From: Trachelipus rathkii
Lineage: Eukaryota; Arthropoda; Malacostraca; Isopoda; Trachelipodidae
Length of the DNA stretch: 64,000 bases
Assembly: GCA_015478945.1 (NCBI GenBank)
Contig: JABUQX010078767.1
Span: forward strand, 27,501 to 91,500
Reading direction: 5' to 3'
Shown here: positions 48,011 through 61,480 of the stretch, piece after piece
Position numbering within the stretch: position 1 is the stretch's first letter
How the letters are laid out: each line of letters begins with the position of its first letter
The notes under the pieces: generated by a model
What the model was told of the DNA's origin: nothing
Seen by the model: only the letters and a program-made list of their open reading frames with translations
Databases searched by the model: none
Made by a program: the position numbers and the translations under genes

Positions 48011-49490
48011 TGAAAATGGGACAATTGACAGATCTTCATGCAAGTGATATCTCAGCCACAATTCACAAGACCAGTACATGCAATTGTAAAACATAAAAGG
48101 AGATTAGGCACAGCAAAGCAATAAGCAGGGGATAATAAACATTAGATGGAAATAAACTTAAATTACCTTAACCACACTTTATGAATCCTTGCCTTGCATA
48201 ATACATAAATAAGTAACCAGATGTTTTTAAGGTATGTAAAATATTATAATTGCTTTTTATAAACTTTAAATTTTAATATATCCCTATATAAATTTCTCCA
48301 TTTATACCAAAAAAATAGAAGTAATTAAACTATTCCCCAAATATCTCTTTTATCCTCAGTACTGACACTTATTCCAAAATTTTCCCCATTAATTCCCTTA
48401 ATAATAGAATAGTGAATTTCTTTACAATGTACTATAACTTATAACTAAATTCATAAAAATAAATATATATTTTCTTGTATTTCAACAACGTCGTAATTTA
48501 CATAAAAACGCAGTATTTTGATTAATGAAAACACTTCGATAATATAAGTCTGTTTCTTATTTTAGTTCGAAAGTATCAAGGACAATACACCGTCCATTTA
48601 TAGTTGTTCTTTATGTTAATTTTTTTTAACTATCACTTCACAAATATACCAGTTTCATTAGTTTCCACCGTCTTAACTATAACACAACTGGCTATTTAAT
48701 TATTCTCAAGTTAGAGAATTACATGTTTAATTTAGTTTCTTTTATAATATATATAATAGGTCCAAATTCCCTCTTGATTCTGTGTGGTTTCAGTATATAC
48801 AACGGGGTCCTAGCCCCTCTTTGTCTTCTATTTTTAACGAGGTCCTAGCCCCTCTGACCTACAAATAAAAAAAATAACTAATCACTAAATATATAGATTA
48901 AATAAATAATTTATGTTATTGCCTTCATGTACAGTTTCCAAATATTAAATAATAATGAACTTTTAAAACATACCCCCAGATGATAGATCCGGAGGCCACT
49001 TAGAATTGCTTTTTTATAATTGTTGCGGACTGGAGAGTTGGAGGAGCAATTATGGCCCAAAATTGAAGCAGAAACTAGTAAAAAAATAATACTCACAAAG
49101 ATGGTCATCTATTTCAAAAACACCAATATCATAAGAAAACCTCTTTACATACTTTGTGATTGTTCCATAAAAGAATTTAATTTGGCAGTAGAACTCCAAC
49201 AAAAAATCATTTCCCTTGTAGATTTGCAGAATAACTTATGAGTAAAAAAAACAACTCTGCAGGAAAAGGAAAGACAAAGAAAGAGGTAAAGATTTTCTCT
49301 ACATTATCCCCCCACCCGTCATAACAGGACGAAAATTTTTTTCTAGATTTTAGAATTCCAACTATCACCAAGTTAATATAAATAAAAAAAAAAGGATGAC
49401 TGCGTATGTAAGCTGTCACATACGCGTCTGCTAATTATAAATACTTTAATTGAAGGCTTTAACCGTCACCAATGTTAGTACTGGTCATGG
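48011..49490. other. AT-rich spacer between the two Gag-like copies
   Basis: Mostly AT-rich with no protein domain; a plus frame at 49020-49241 has no motif. A pair of GGTCCTAGCCCCTCT repeats lies at 48804-48855. It probably contains the promoter of copy A on the right and the 3' flank of copy B on the left side of 49496. Confidence 0.5.
48804..48855. repeat. Pair of GGTCCTAGCCCCTCT direct repeats
   Basis: Two copies 36 bases apart. The first is GGGGTCCTAGCCCC, able to form a GGGG/CCCC hairpin. They are strikingly GC-rich in an AT-rich spacer. Confidence 0.6.
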
Positions 49491-49495
49491 AAGTC

Positions 49496-51726
49496 TCACT
49501 CCTCTTTTCTCTCTCTCTTTAAGAATTCTCTTGCTTCTTTCGGCAATTCATCATGAATTGGCCTTATTGTAGTGTATATCTGATTGTAAAGCCATCCATT
49601 CAAACAAGATAGATAATGAAGATCTTTGCTTTTTGAAGTTCCGAAATAAAATAGATGGTTCTTGCCATAATATAGTAGGATCTCCTTTTCAGGATAAAGG
49701 TCAATAAACACTTGTACCAGGAGTGAAATTGGAGGCTCTTCCAATCCTCTGATCCTTGTCAATAGTTCATAAACGCGGAATCCGATCTCACCCACCATTG
49801 GCAATTTATATTTGGGTCGCTTGTTTATTAACTCATTCACTACTCTCTGTCGCAACGGAAATTGATTAACTTCACCACGCATACACTCGGACAAGCACCG
49901 GAATAAAGTACTGTATGCCTCCTCACAAGTATTTACCTCATACTGTGTACCAGTAAATCCGTTTGGGAAGTCATTCTCATACCAGTTATTATCGACAATG
50001 TTGAATTTATTTATTGCTTTCATATAAAATTGAAGTGCATCAGATTTCGTGCTTTCAGATTTTTTCCCGATTGGTGGTTTTTGAAAGGGTTCCTCGACAT
50101 TTCTAATTGGAGGCTTTGAATGGACTATAGAAGTTGAGGAACTTGAAGGAAATATAATATTAGTACTGTTAAGTTGTACAGTATGAAGAGAAATATAGGG
50201 CATAGAAAGAACATTCAACACTTGACTAGAAGTAGAAGAATTAGAGAGTTTAGAAGATAAAGTAGAAAGATTTTGGCAATCTGATTGAATAGTAGGCACC
50301 GGTTTTATAGGATCCGAATGGATCTTTTTAATATTTGGAGGAACAGAATCAATTTTGATCCTAGAATTTGAAAGATCACATTGGATCATAGGATTTGGAG
50401 AATCTCGGTGGGTCTTAGTGGACGAAAGAGAAAGCGTCGAAGAAGAAGTAGAAGAAGACTTTGAAAAATTTGTTTGAATATTATTTGGAAAACGTAGGGA
50501 ATCCATATGGATTTTTCCACAAGTTTGAATATCTTGCTAGATCATAGAGGGTGGAGAATCACAGTGGATCTCTGAGCTATTTAAAGTATTACTATTCTTC
50601 ATTTCCAGGTTCAGGTTAGTATCATTAGTAATATTAGTAATATTAGAGGATGTAGGTGGATAAATGTCGGAGTTATTAGTTGGAGAGGTGTCTGATTTAA
50701 TAACAGCTGGGTTATTACCCTCCTGTGTACTGACCAATTTCTTCAGTACCACATTATCACTTTTAGGTGATGTTTTCTTTTCTTCAGTGGAGGATTGTAA
50801 TGGAGTAGATTCTGAAGGAGGTGAATCCTATATTAAGGAATCTTTTTCAATTTTCGTTTTTGTTGATTGGGATGTCCTTTTTCATATCCATTGTGGACAT
50901 GCAAGTCCAAGATGGTTTCCTTTACAAATAGGACATTTGTCATTGTCATAAAATTGAGCTTGGTGTTTTCTTTGGAGACAATTATTAATGATGTGGCCTT
51001 TTCCTTCACAATGGAGACATTTATTCTGTTGTACATAACATTCATTTTGCAGATGTCCCGTTTTCCACAAAAACGACAATAAGGCCAAGATTTACATGAT
51101 CGAATGTCATGGCCAAACTTTTTGCAGTAAGTGCATTTAAGGTGTCCATCAACCTCACCTCTAGACCATGGTGAATGTGGATGTGGAGGTATTTGTGGTG
51201 TATTATGCACTTTACTGTAATTTTCAATTTTTATAAAAGTATTAGTAGAGTTAAGGTTAGTAGATCTGAGATTCTCCTGCTGAGTCGTCTGCAAGAGTAT
51301 AGCATTCATTAGCTGTGCAAGTACTTGTAATATTTGTTGATTTTGTTGGAGGATTTGCATCATTATATTAGTATTGTTAGTGTTAGTATAGAGTGGAGGT
51401 GGAACTTGTGCATGTTTGTACTTCTCGTTTATATAACATTGATCATTCGATGGAGATTGAATGACCTGCGGTGGTTCGAACCCAGGTGGTGGCTTCGGCA
51501 AAAATTGTGGCTGATGAGAATTGTAAATGGCATAAGGGATTGAACTTAGTAGAGGATTCATTCCAGATGAAGTAGTCAAATATAATAAAGGTTGGTAATA
51601 TGAAATTGTGGGCGGAACCTTCATATTATGGCATGTCGCATATACAGGTGGTAACACTGAGGTCATAGAAAGGGGTGTTTTATGAAGAAGAATATTTGAC
51701 GGTGACGAAGGTGTTATCTCGGCCAT
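49496..51726 (-). pseudogene. Gag-like zinc-knuckle gene, copy B, with OTU-like C-terminus
   Basis: ATG at 51724-51726 opens MAEITPSSPSNILLHKTPL. Pro-rich sequence (PPPGFEPPQ), a Gln/Leu helix and four zinc knuckles follow (about 51150-50890): CTYCKKFGHDIRSC, CRFC, CLHCEGKGHIINNC and CPICKGNHLGLAC. A frameshift falls inside knuckle 2 (near 51060) and another near 50830-50880. A VSTQEGNNPAVIKSDTSP segment leads to an in-frame stop near 50537. The last frame (49496-50506) has a Ser-rich linker with MIQCDLSN-type repeats and residues 186-312 that resemble the OTU-like domain of the LTR element: YSTLFRCLS, RQRVVNELINKRPKYKL, VQVFIDLYPEKEILLYYG and CLNGWLYNQI. Here Thr replaces the nucleophile Cys and Leu the catalytic His. 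No capsid core, protease or RT is present. It lies in tandem with copy A, same strand. Confidence 0.68.
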
Positions 51727-51737
51727 AATTTTAAACT

Positions 51738-53029
51738 ATTAGGATAAAAATTAATGTACGTGCTTTATCGCCTTCACAGCGATTATATCTCAAAATACTC
51801 AGATAAAATTATTAATTTCTTTCTATTACGAAATTTTGCAGTTTTTTTTGATTTTCACTTGCTTGAACTTATCTTTTGATACCAATTGACTTGTTGCCAT
51901 TATATTACGTAAAACTTGCTTATAAGCGACTTTGTGAAATTTTCAATAAAAAATTTACTCGTATAATAACTTTGAATAACCCCAATTTCCTTTTGTTTTT
52001 CTTTTTATAGTTGATAATTAGTATATATAATTTTCATATATATTTAGATATATATAAATATTAATATATTAATATAATATATATATATAATATTATATAT
52101 ATATATATAGAAGTATATATATAAATTCTGTTTATAGTTGAGTTATATAGTTTATTATGTTGCGTAATATGGTTAATAATATATATGAGATATATATTTA
52201 TATATATATATAATATATTATATAATTGTATTGAATCTGTTATGTGTGTTGACTATGTATTAAGTATAGTAGATTCTTGTGTTTTACTAACCCTTAATTG
52301 GTTAAATGTTATTGTTTTGTATTGTAGTGTGTATCGTGCGTTTGGTTTGAGTTTATGTGGAGGGGTTTATGTGGTTTGGTGTGCCTCATATTTTGAGTTC
52401 GTTTAGGCACATGCAAAAAGTTGTTGCTAATCCATATTTGACTAAGAAAGCAGTTTGACCGCCTAAAAGCCATACACTTTTGATTATGTTAGGATCCTGA
52501 AGTTTATAGATTGAGTATATTATTAATTTTTATTAAGTGATAATATATAATAACTTCATTTATATATATAATACATTTTAGAATTTAGTTAACTGCTTTT
52601 ATGAGATATAAAAAGATTTATAAAAATAAATATTAGAGATAATAGTAGTTATTAAGAATAACAGACCAACACGTCAATAAAGAATGCAACGTAGGCCGAT
52701 TAATAGGTGTGAACGGTGGTCGAGATTGAAATAAAATGATTAATTAAGAATAGATCAATTAAATTTGTACAACAGTTGATATAGAAGAGATTATAAAATA
52801 CATACTTTGGAATAACTTATAATATTAATAGTGATATTAAGCAACAGAGTAATTTTAAAATATAGAAAAAATATATTCTGTGATCATTTATAATATTATA
52901 AATAATATTTAACATATTGTTTATGTTCAAATGGTTAATACTGTTAATACATAATAATGTGGATTTATATAAATTAATTATCATTTGAAAATACTTATCG
53001 TACTAAATTATATTTTTTTAGATATATAT
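51738..53029. other. AT-rich sequence with no recognised gene
   Basis: TA-rich stretches at 52020-52120 and 52180-52225. A plus frame at 52185-52406 is Leu/Val-rich but begins in TA repeat and has no family signature. Confidence 0.5.
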
Positions 53030-53540
53030 GTTTCGGCCTGCATTGGTACTATAGTATAAGTATATATATGTATGTGGTGGTATATTATATATATATATCT
53101 AATATATTCTTGTGTGTGTGTGGGTTTATATATGTATATAATAGTATATATATGCTTGTTTGTTGTGATATCTATATGCTGTGGGGAGTGTGATGTGTAT
53201 TCGTTGTTTGGGGTAGGGGTTATATATATATTGATATATTATAGTATTGTTGTCGTATGTTATTTGTGATGTGTTTATAATGTGGTTTTTGATTGATAGT
53301 GTGATGCTGTTATATCGTTGTCGTGTGTTGTTTATCATAATATTAGTATATATTTATATAGTTATATTGTGTTGTGTTGATTGATGTGTTGTGCTGCTGT
53401 TATTCTACAGTTAATGTTGTTAGCGTGGTGGTGGTGTGTGGAGTGTGTGTGTGTTATGTAATTGTGTTCACTGTTGATGTGTGATATAGTTAGCGTTAAT
53501 GTATTTTGAAGTTATTGTTAGTGATGTGTATATTAATTAT
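53030..53540 (+). repeat. GT-rich, C-poor strand-asymmetric block
   Basis: For about 500 bases the plus strand is nearly all G, T and A, with TGTGTG and GTGGTGG runs and very few C. The open frames on it are Val/Tyr/Cys-rich artefacts of TGT and TAT words. Confidence 0.7.
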
Positions 53541-55700
53541 ATATAATATAATTATAAGTATATATTATTATTAATAAATATTAATTATATATATATTAAT
53601 ATATTATAATATTTATATATTATATATATATATTTATATTAATATATATTATATATTATATATATATATATAGAATTAATAATCATTAATATATAGTATA
53701 ATATACCTATATGTGAAAGGCTAGTATAGTTACCTTTACGTATTCCAGCTTCTCAATAGTTCATATATGGGGGCCATAGTCTAAAAAAAATATTTTAGAG
53801 TAAGTTTATATATACTGTTAAATTATATATTATTAATATTATTATATATTATAATATATATATATATATTATATATATGATTATTATAATATTAATATTA
53901 TTAGAGATATTAATTATAATTAATTATTAATATATATATAAGTACTATATTAAAAAGTTTAGTAATATTATAATATAAGTATAAATATATATTATATATA
54001 TAATATAATTTATAATAATAATATATTAATTAATAGATTAGTATAAATATATAAGATATACAGTGGGGCCCGTCACAGGGGTAATAATTAATCTCCAACC
54101 GCATTATCTTTTATAAGTTTATTAAAAAAAATTTAGAAATTAAATTGTTAGTTAAAGATTACTTAGTAGTTTAAATAATATTTATAATACAAATTATTTC
54201 GAACAAAATTAAATAAGAAAAAAACAACTAAGTAATAATAAATAACTAATAATTTTAATTTAATATAATTAAATTACATTTAATAATTCGACGCTCATTA
54301 TTTTTACACACGCTTCTTATGAATTAAAACTTTCTCACATAAATTATGCACTACGGTGATATCATAGCTATATGCACTATTAAATAACTAATATTTTACG
54401 TTCGTAATATATAATGTAAATTGAGAGCTTGTCTAGTTATACCTTACTCTATATATCGCTCGAAATATCATGTGAAACCTTTATCTTTTCTCTCCTCTAG
54501 TTTAAAAATATGATGTTATATTTAAAGATTGAGAAACAAAGTTACTGAGGAATAGTTACTAAAATGTGCTTCTTTAACTGTGTTAATCTCGGCTCTTACT
54601 GCATCATGAAACTTAGATATAAGAAATAATTAATTATTTTATAATGATAGCTACATCTAAATAATAGAAATTAATAACTTTTATTTGTAATAATGCGGAA
54701 AATTTTAGCTTTAGCCATTAAATTCATTATAATAGATAGTATAATAATGATGTGTTATTATTATTAACATGGAACTGACCTTAGTTAAGTGTTAGAGTAA
54801 TTGTTTAATATTTTACAGAAAAAAAAAAATACAAATCACTCGCCAATGTGAAAAAACTTTATCGTAATATTAATAAACCAACCTAACAATAACTCTTTTA
54901 TTTAAACAAAAAAAGTTAATCAATGACCTAAAAAATATATTATATTGGAATAGGGGATTTTTAAAATTATAAGTTAGGAAAGATATAGTTAAAATTTATT
55001 ACTCATATAACGAAGCGGTTTTTCATAGGAATAAATTCACGTGTAGACTATATTTTATAATTAATAATATGTATTCTTTTCTGTATTTTTCTTCTTGGCA
55101 ATAAAATAATCTATTTGTGTATCACATAATATACACATATTAAATTTTCTCTTAGTAGCAACTCATATACTCATCATAGCATTTCCGATAGTTTAATCAT
55201 AGTTTAGTCTATTTAGATTTCTCATAATATGGTATTTTAATTATGATCTTCGCATGCATTAGTTTTGAATTTTATTACTTTATTTAGATATGATTATATG
55301 AAAGAAACTTATTTAAATGTATTATATATTAGGTATTAGGTTATAGTTTTTCTATGTACTGGTTTATGTTTGACTTATAGGTAACTATCTAGGGATATTA
55401 TATTTAGCGAGTAGTATTAGATTATTAAAGTTCCTTATTTATTACTGAATACCCGTACGGTTGACGCAAACGCAATGTGGTTCTTTCTTCTTTCAAAGCT
55501 ATGTGGAGACTGATAATTTACAATATATGGATTTAGTACTTCGTACTCAGCTATTGTAGTTACATTAGTACTACTCAGTTATTTTATGATCCTTTACTAT
55601 CATAATTATTGATATATTATAATGTTTCCAAGTAGCTAGTTATTTTGATATAAGATATGACTCTTCATCTATTACTATATCTTTACTATAGTACCTATTA
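53541..55700. other. TA-rich tracts and AT-rich unique sequence
   Basis: (TA)n or ATTA repeats at 53541-53700 and 53820-54060; the rest is AT-rich with dense stops. A small GC patch, CAGTGGGGCCCGTCACAGGG, is at 54061-54080. No gene seen. Confidence 0.6.
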
Positions 55701-55819
55701 TCTCTATACTAAGTGGTATAAACAACACTAATATTAGATAAGTATAATGTATTGCTATGTTTGAGATAGATGCTGTGTGTGAAATGTGTAGTTCTTGTGT
55801 TTGGTGTCTTTTTTCCTTT

Positions 55820-56800
55820 ATAATTGTACCTTATGTCAATAGTGTCGTGGTGTCGAGTTTTGTGTATTGTCATCCTATGTCTTGCCGGGCTAATATGCAA
55901 TGCGCGAACGGTTGCGACTGAGTCTAGTGAGGTCGCGAGATTCTCGCAAGACGAGAATGCGTATTGTAAAGCTACTAGACAAAGAGATTTAGGAGCACCT
56001 CGCACGACGCAGAGGAAATGAAGTGGGATCTCACACATTTGAACAAAGTTAAGCAGCAGGTTGTATTTTAGGTTGGTCTGTTAAGTAAGTCTTCTTAGAT
56101 TAGTAGACTGCAACTCTACCAATAGGTTCGTGATGACAGAAATATTATCACCAACTTATCGAAAGCCTAAGTGGCACTCAAGAACAGTGTTCTTACGCGG
56201 GAGGACAATTTAACTCAAAGGGAGAATACGAGTGTAAAGCACTGGTCTCACTTATGAAAATAAATAGCGATAACTCCGATAATTGACTTCCACCGCTCAA
56301 AGACAGCATGGTCGTGGGAAAAGTGTTAAGATTGCTGTATCAGTTACGAGGTGTATTCGTGCTGTGAGTGCTCTTCGAGTGCTTAGTTTCACCAATTTCT
56401 TTACACGATCCTACCAAATAATCCGTGCTATATTCAGATCAGGAGAACAATGCATTCTCTGTTCTAGTCCAGTTTTGATAAGGACTACGCAGGGTAGCTC
56501 ATCGGAATAGGAATTGCTTGTATAGCTTCTTTTAACACCATTCATTCTGTGTAGATATTTTTTCTTTTTCAGGTCTCTCAATTCTCGGTGAGCAACTTGC
56601 CTTTCTGTACCATTTCCACAATTGTTAGTATAAACCTTGTACAAAGACTAGTGCGACGCACCTTTGCGACACTACAGCCAGTAGAGAGGATCTTTGAGAC
56701 ACTCTCTGAAAGATAAGCTGCGCGATAGTAAATAAGTCATACTTAGGCGCGTCTTGTAAACTCGAAACTCATCTCTAAAAGGGGCTGGTAGGAATCAGCA
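55820..56800. other. Higher-complexity island, function unknown
   Basis: The base composition is nearer 45% GC and CpG is frequent. Plus-strand frames at 55824-56021 and 56283-56510 are open (the latter opens MTSTAQRQHGRGKSVKIAVS) but match no family I know. A hairpin ATTCTCG-CAAGA-CGAGAAT lies at 55940-55958. It may be an exon-bearing region or an old transposon. Confidence 0.3.
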
Positions 56801-58898
56801 TCCTCCCTTAATGTTGGGAAATCTTTATACATCCATATATGTGACTTGGGGGTTCTAACACTCTACAAGATTCAGACCTTATATATTAAATATTAAAAGT
56901 ATATAATATATATATTCATTTACTCACTTAGCTTATAGATCCAATATATTAATACGCCGTGTAATGTACTGACGCCTTACATTGGTCCATGAATATGCAA
57001 TAATAGTACTGAACTTAGATAAAAGCTAAGCATTTTATTCTTAATTAGGCTATGCTTGTAATTTCCTTAATTCAATGGTAATAAGGGCCCATTTCTTTAC
57101 ATATAACTTAGTTTCATTTATATATATATATTATATTATATATATAATATGGCATAATATATATATTATAAATATCATTGTTTATCAGTAATTATAACTT
57201 AAATAAGTGCTCTACTCACTTAAAACATCTTACGATGAATATACACTTGTGTATTATTATAGTTATCAGTTAATCCATCTTATGTTAGTTATATTGGACA
57301 GTTATATAGGGTATAGTACTTATAGATTGAGTAGCAATTAGTATGATGTATTTATTTATTTATTATGTCTCATAATATTTATATTTTATAGTGACTTTAT
57401 TTACAATGATTTCTAACTGGTTGAGAAAAAAAAACGTATTATAATGTCTCTTATTATTAAAACCTATATAGTATAAGTATATTTTGCATATAAATTTTCT
57501 GTATAGTATTTGGTGGTTTCTAAAATATACTTACATTTTATAACTACTTATAGATTTTATCGATTATATTGTATGTTGAGTAAATAACAAATTTAATTAA
57601 TAAAAGAACATTATACCATATTTATTTAAAAGGAGAATTAAAATAGTTAAAATTATAATATCATTGTATATTAATAACTTATTATATTCACTCATTATAG
57701 CTACTATAACATACGCATAGCTTCTATAGGTAAACACTATATATAGACAGTACGCCATGTATCGGAATACCCCAGTAGATACCTATATACGCCTCAGTTT
57801 ATATCTACGGAGTAGTATTTAAATTACCTTTTCCCCCTTCCCTAAAATAGGTATAAATAGGTATATTTTAATTTATATATAGTATATATTTTTATTATTT
57901 ACCTATATATATTATAATATATATATACTATTTAATTATATATCGTCATGACCGATAATTATCGTTTCTATAAATGAGTAGCTATTCATCGAATTGCGTC
58001 TTTATAAACTCCTATAGCGAGTTCCACCTTTATGTCACTTCTATCAATTCTATCAATAATTGACCATAAAATTATTCGATATCCTCTTATATGTACATAT
58101 CTATCGGACTCCTTTGTCGAATAATTTAGCCGCTCAACCTGTATAGATTTGGATATTTGGATAGTTGGTTCTTACTTTTCCAGAGTAATATTATCAGACG
58201 GTTTATATATTATTATTCATCATCTTAGTTTAAGAGTTTATTCTAGTCTATGACGCCGTACTATACGCTTTGCTACTATTATTACTTCTTATTAACGATG
58301 CTTATTCCTGATATATTTTATATATAGTAGTAATAACAATAGTAGTTAATCATAGAATTCAATTTTCAATTATGCGAAAATACATTATGGTATGTGGCAT
58401 TTTTTCTTCCCCTTTTCAAAATTTAAATTTTTCATGACTGATAAATACATTCCCATATATAGCGCAATATATATCTCAATAATATTATAAGGACATAAGC
58501 GGCACAAATATCTTATATTATATGCAAACATATCATTTAGATTATAACTCGTATATATACCACATCTATATTCATGTATACAAATCAATATGTGAGCATT
58601 TATATCACCCGTATACGACTTTAGGGCGTAAATCGCTCGTCGCTATATCTATATATACGTACCAGAATAGATATGATATACTATATTTATAAGCTTACAA
58701 ACAAACACACGTAAAGCAAGCACTTGAAGGTGGTCAAACCTGAGGATAGGACAATGGAAACAGTCTGAAGTCATTATTTTTATATATTATTATTTATAGT
58801 ATTCTTCGATTAATGATTATGAATGTGATTGTAAATATGCAGTAATTGTATTATTATATTAGTATTATAGATTTATTATTATTATTATTAATTTGTAG
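56801..58898. other. AT-rich non-coding stretch
   Basis: Includes short (TA)n tracts (57120-57175, 57900-57940). No gene or repeat family recognised. Confidence 0.55.
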
Positions 58899-58989
58899 AT
58901 GGTTCCGATCAATCAAATGACTGATGTCCTGAGGGTGGTTAAGGAGGTTCCTTCCATCAAAACAGCAGTTTTATGCCGCTTGAGAATAT
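58899..58989 (+). CDS. Weak candidate exon
   Basis: A T-rich acceptor ending TTTGTAG (58898) precedes a frame MVPINQMTDVLRVVKEVPSI continuing KTAVLCRLRI, and a GTATGA donor begins at 58990. Only this frame is open. Composition is protein-like in AT-rich surroundings. Ninety-one bases are too few to exclude chance, and no neighbouring exon was found. Confidence 0.25.
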
Positions 58990-59413
58990 GTATGATATGT
59001 CTTGATTTACATAATCGCGGTATATATAATATATTATATTTAGTATATATATAATTGAAAACAAATCTTTATATTTAAGTTATGTAGAAAATGGTTACTT
59101 ATATTATTAAAAGCAAGACTACCTAGAGACTATCTTATACTGTTAACCGTAACTTTTAATTAAATATTATTCAATGTTAAAAATTAATAAATACTTAAAA
59201 TATTTATTTAGCATATAATAATAATATTCCACATATTAGATAATATATATAGCAACTGGGTGAATATTAGTATATTATCAAGCTATAATATATAGTATAT
59301 ACTTCTATTGTAGATCTGTTTCGTTTTATAGTCTACTCCTCATTCTGTAAAGCCAAACTTAGAGCTGAAGAGGAAAGAATTTCCTCAAAAAAGAATAATA
59401 AATACAACTAAAA

Positions 59414-59445
<32 letters not shown>

Positions 59446-60140
59446 AATTACATAAAAGAAAAATAAAAAAGTAAAATAAATGGAAAAAGTAATAAAACAC
59501 TGTCATTTGCCTAACGCAAATTCCCTCAGGTAAAGGCTTAATGCGGATTAAATACAAGGAAGATAAGCCACTGCGGAGAAATAAAAGTAAGGCTATGAAG
59601 ATCCATAAAAACAATGTGGCTTTTAGTTAGTTTAAAGAATAATATCATACGAGTGATCTTGCAGTCTTCCAATATTCACACAATTATTCACGAGAGACAA
59701 TGCATCTCTTGTTCTTTAATGGGCGTCTCCCAAAAAAAATTAGTCGGTCTTAAGTTGACGATTAGTGCGAGAGAACAATGCGAGCGATCGTTTCATTCAG
59801 TCTCAGCGGAACTACATCTGCTTTTTTTTGGTTAATTTTCCTCTATAAAAAGAGATAGTTCATCCTGCCACCGAAATCACCATAGCACAGAATGAAATGA
59901 GATCAAGGAGATTCTTATGAGAAGTAACGTAGTGGCTGTTTATCAATAATAATAATGCTCTCACGATTTAGACTCAACTCTATTGCGAAAGTCAGTCATG
60001 GAGTAAACAGGGATTCGTCTCGCACTAAATTTTTGTTTATCTACTGAAAGAGGACAGTCATCTTACCGTTTTAGAGGGCGGGGATTAATATTAGCTCCTA
60101 GATAAATAATTAAATAATACAATTAAGAGTCTTGACCATA
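58990..60140. other. AT-rich sequence with one more complex island
   Basis: The island at about 59510-60000 has mixed composition and a plus frame at 59614-59835 with no recognised motif. The rest is AT-rich. Confidence 0.4.
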
Positions 60141-61480
60141 TATATATCTTTATAACTTCATAGTCGATATATATAGTGTTCTGTAGGACTACTATGAAGA
60201 TAACTAGAGTTAAGATAATATATATATTATATACACCATATATATATAGGTAATAGTGTAAATTAGTTAATGTAGTATATATATATTATTATGGTATTCT
60301 CGATTATTATTATTAGTATAATTACCTAACTTTGCAGAGGGGTGAGAAGGTATATTTATATATATATATATAATATATTAAAAAACAAAATATAAGAAAT
60401 AAGTAAGGATATATATATAAGGGATTGCCTTATATACTTCGTAGTTCATTGTTTTATATGTTGTGACCCGTCTTATATAGTATATAATATATATATATAT
60501 ATTATATGTTTGGAATGAAACTAACTTATATTATAATTGATTACTTCTTATATTATATTTCATATACTAACGCTACCTTATTTACGCATATTATTTTCTT
60601 TCATTCTGTATATATAAGTAGTTCTTATATTTATCTCACTTTTATTATATACATTAAATTTATATCATTGCATAAATCAATTATATTTATTAATATATAT
60701 ATTATATATTAAAATTACTTATATTATAATTTATAATAATAAGATATAATTAATATTTATTTAATATATTAATAGTTAGATATAATATAATATATATCAA
60801 GCTTTCTTTGAATAGTTATATATAAATTATATATATACTTAATTAAATAATATATATTATATATATATAATATATATTATATATATATATATAATATTAT
60901 ATATATATTATATAATATTATAATATATATTATAATATATATATATTATATTAATATATATATAATATTTATATCTTATTATAAATAACATTAATTAATT
61001 ATATATATATAATAATATTATAAATATTATTATTATAAATAATAATAATATATATAATATATTATATCATTATATATATATATATGTATTATATACTTAA
61101 TATATATATATATACATAATTAATTAATATTAATATATTATATATTATTATATATAAATATTATAATATATATATAATTTACATATATATATTTATAATG
61201 TAATATATTATAATATTATATAAATATATTAATATAAATATAATATAATATAATAATATATAAAATAATATATATTAATATATATTTATAATTATTATAA
61301 TTACCATTAATACAATAACGAAATAAATTAGTTTATCTTAAATATTATTTGAATAATTTATCTATGTGATGAAGTAAAATAAATCATAGTATATATATAT
61401 TAATATTATATATATAATATATATTATTATATAGTATATTATATTATATATATATATATTAATAATATTCTAATATTATA
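60141..61480. repeat. (TA)n-dominated low-complexity block
   Basis: TA, TATAA and ATTA repeats cover most of this interval, densest at 60780-61300. Confidence 0.85.
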
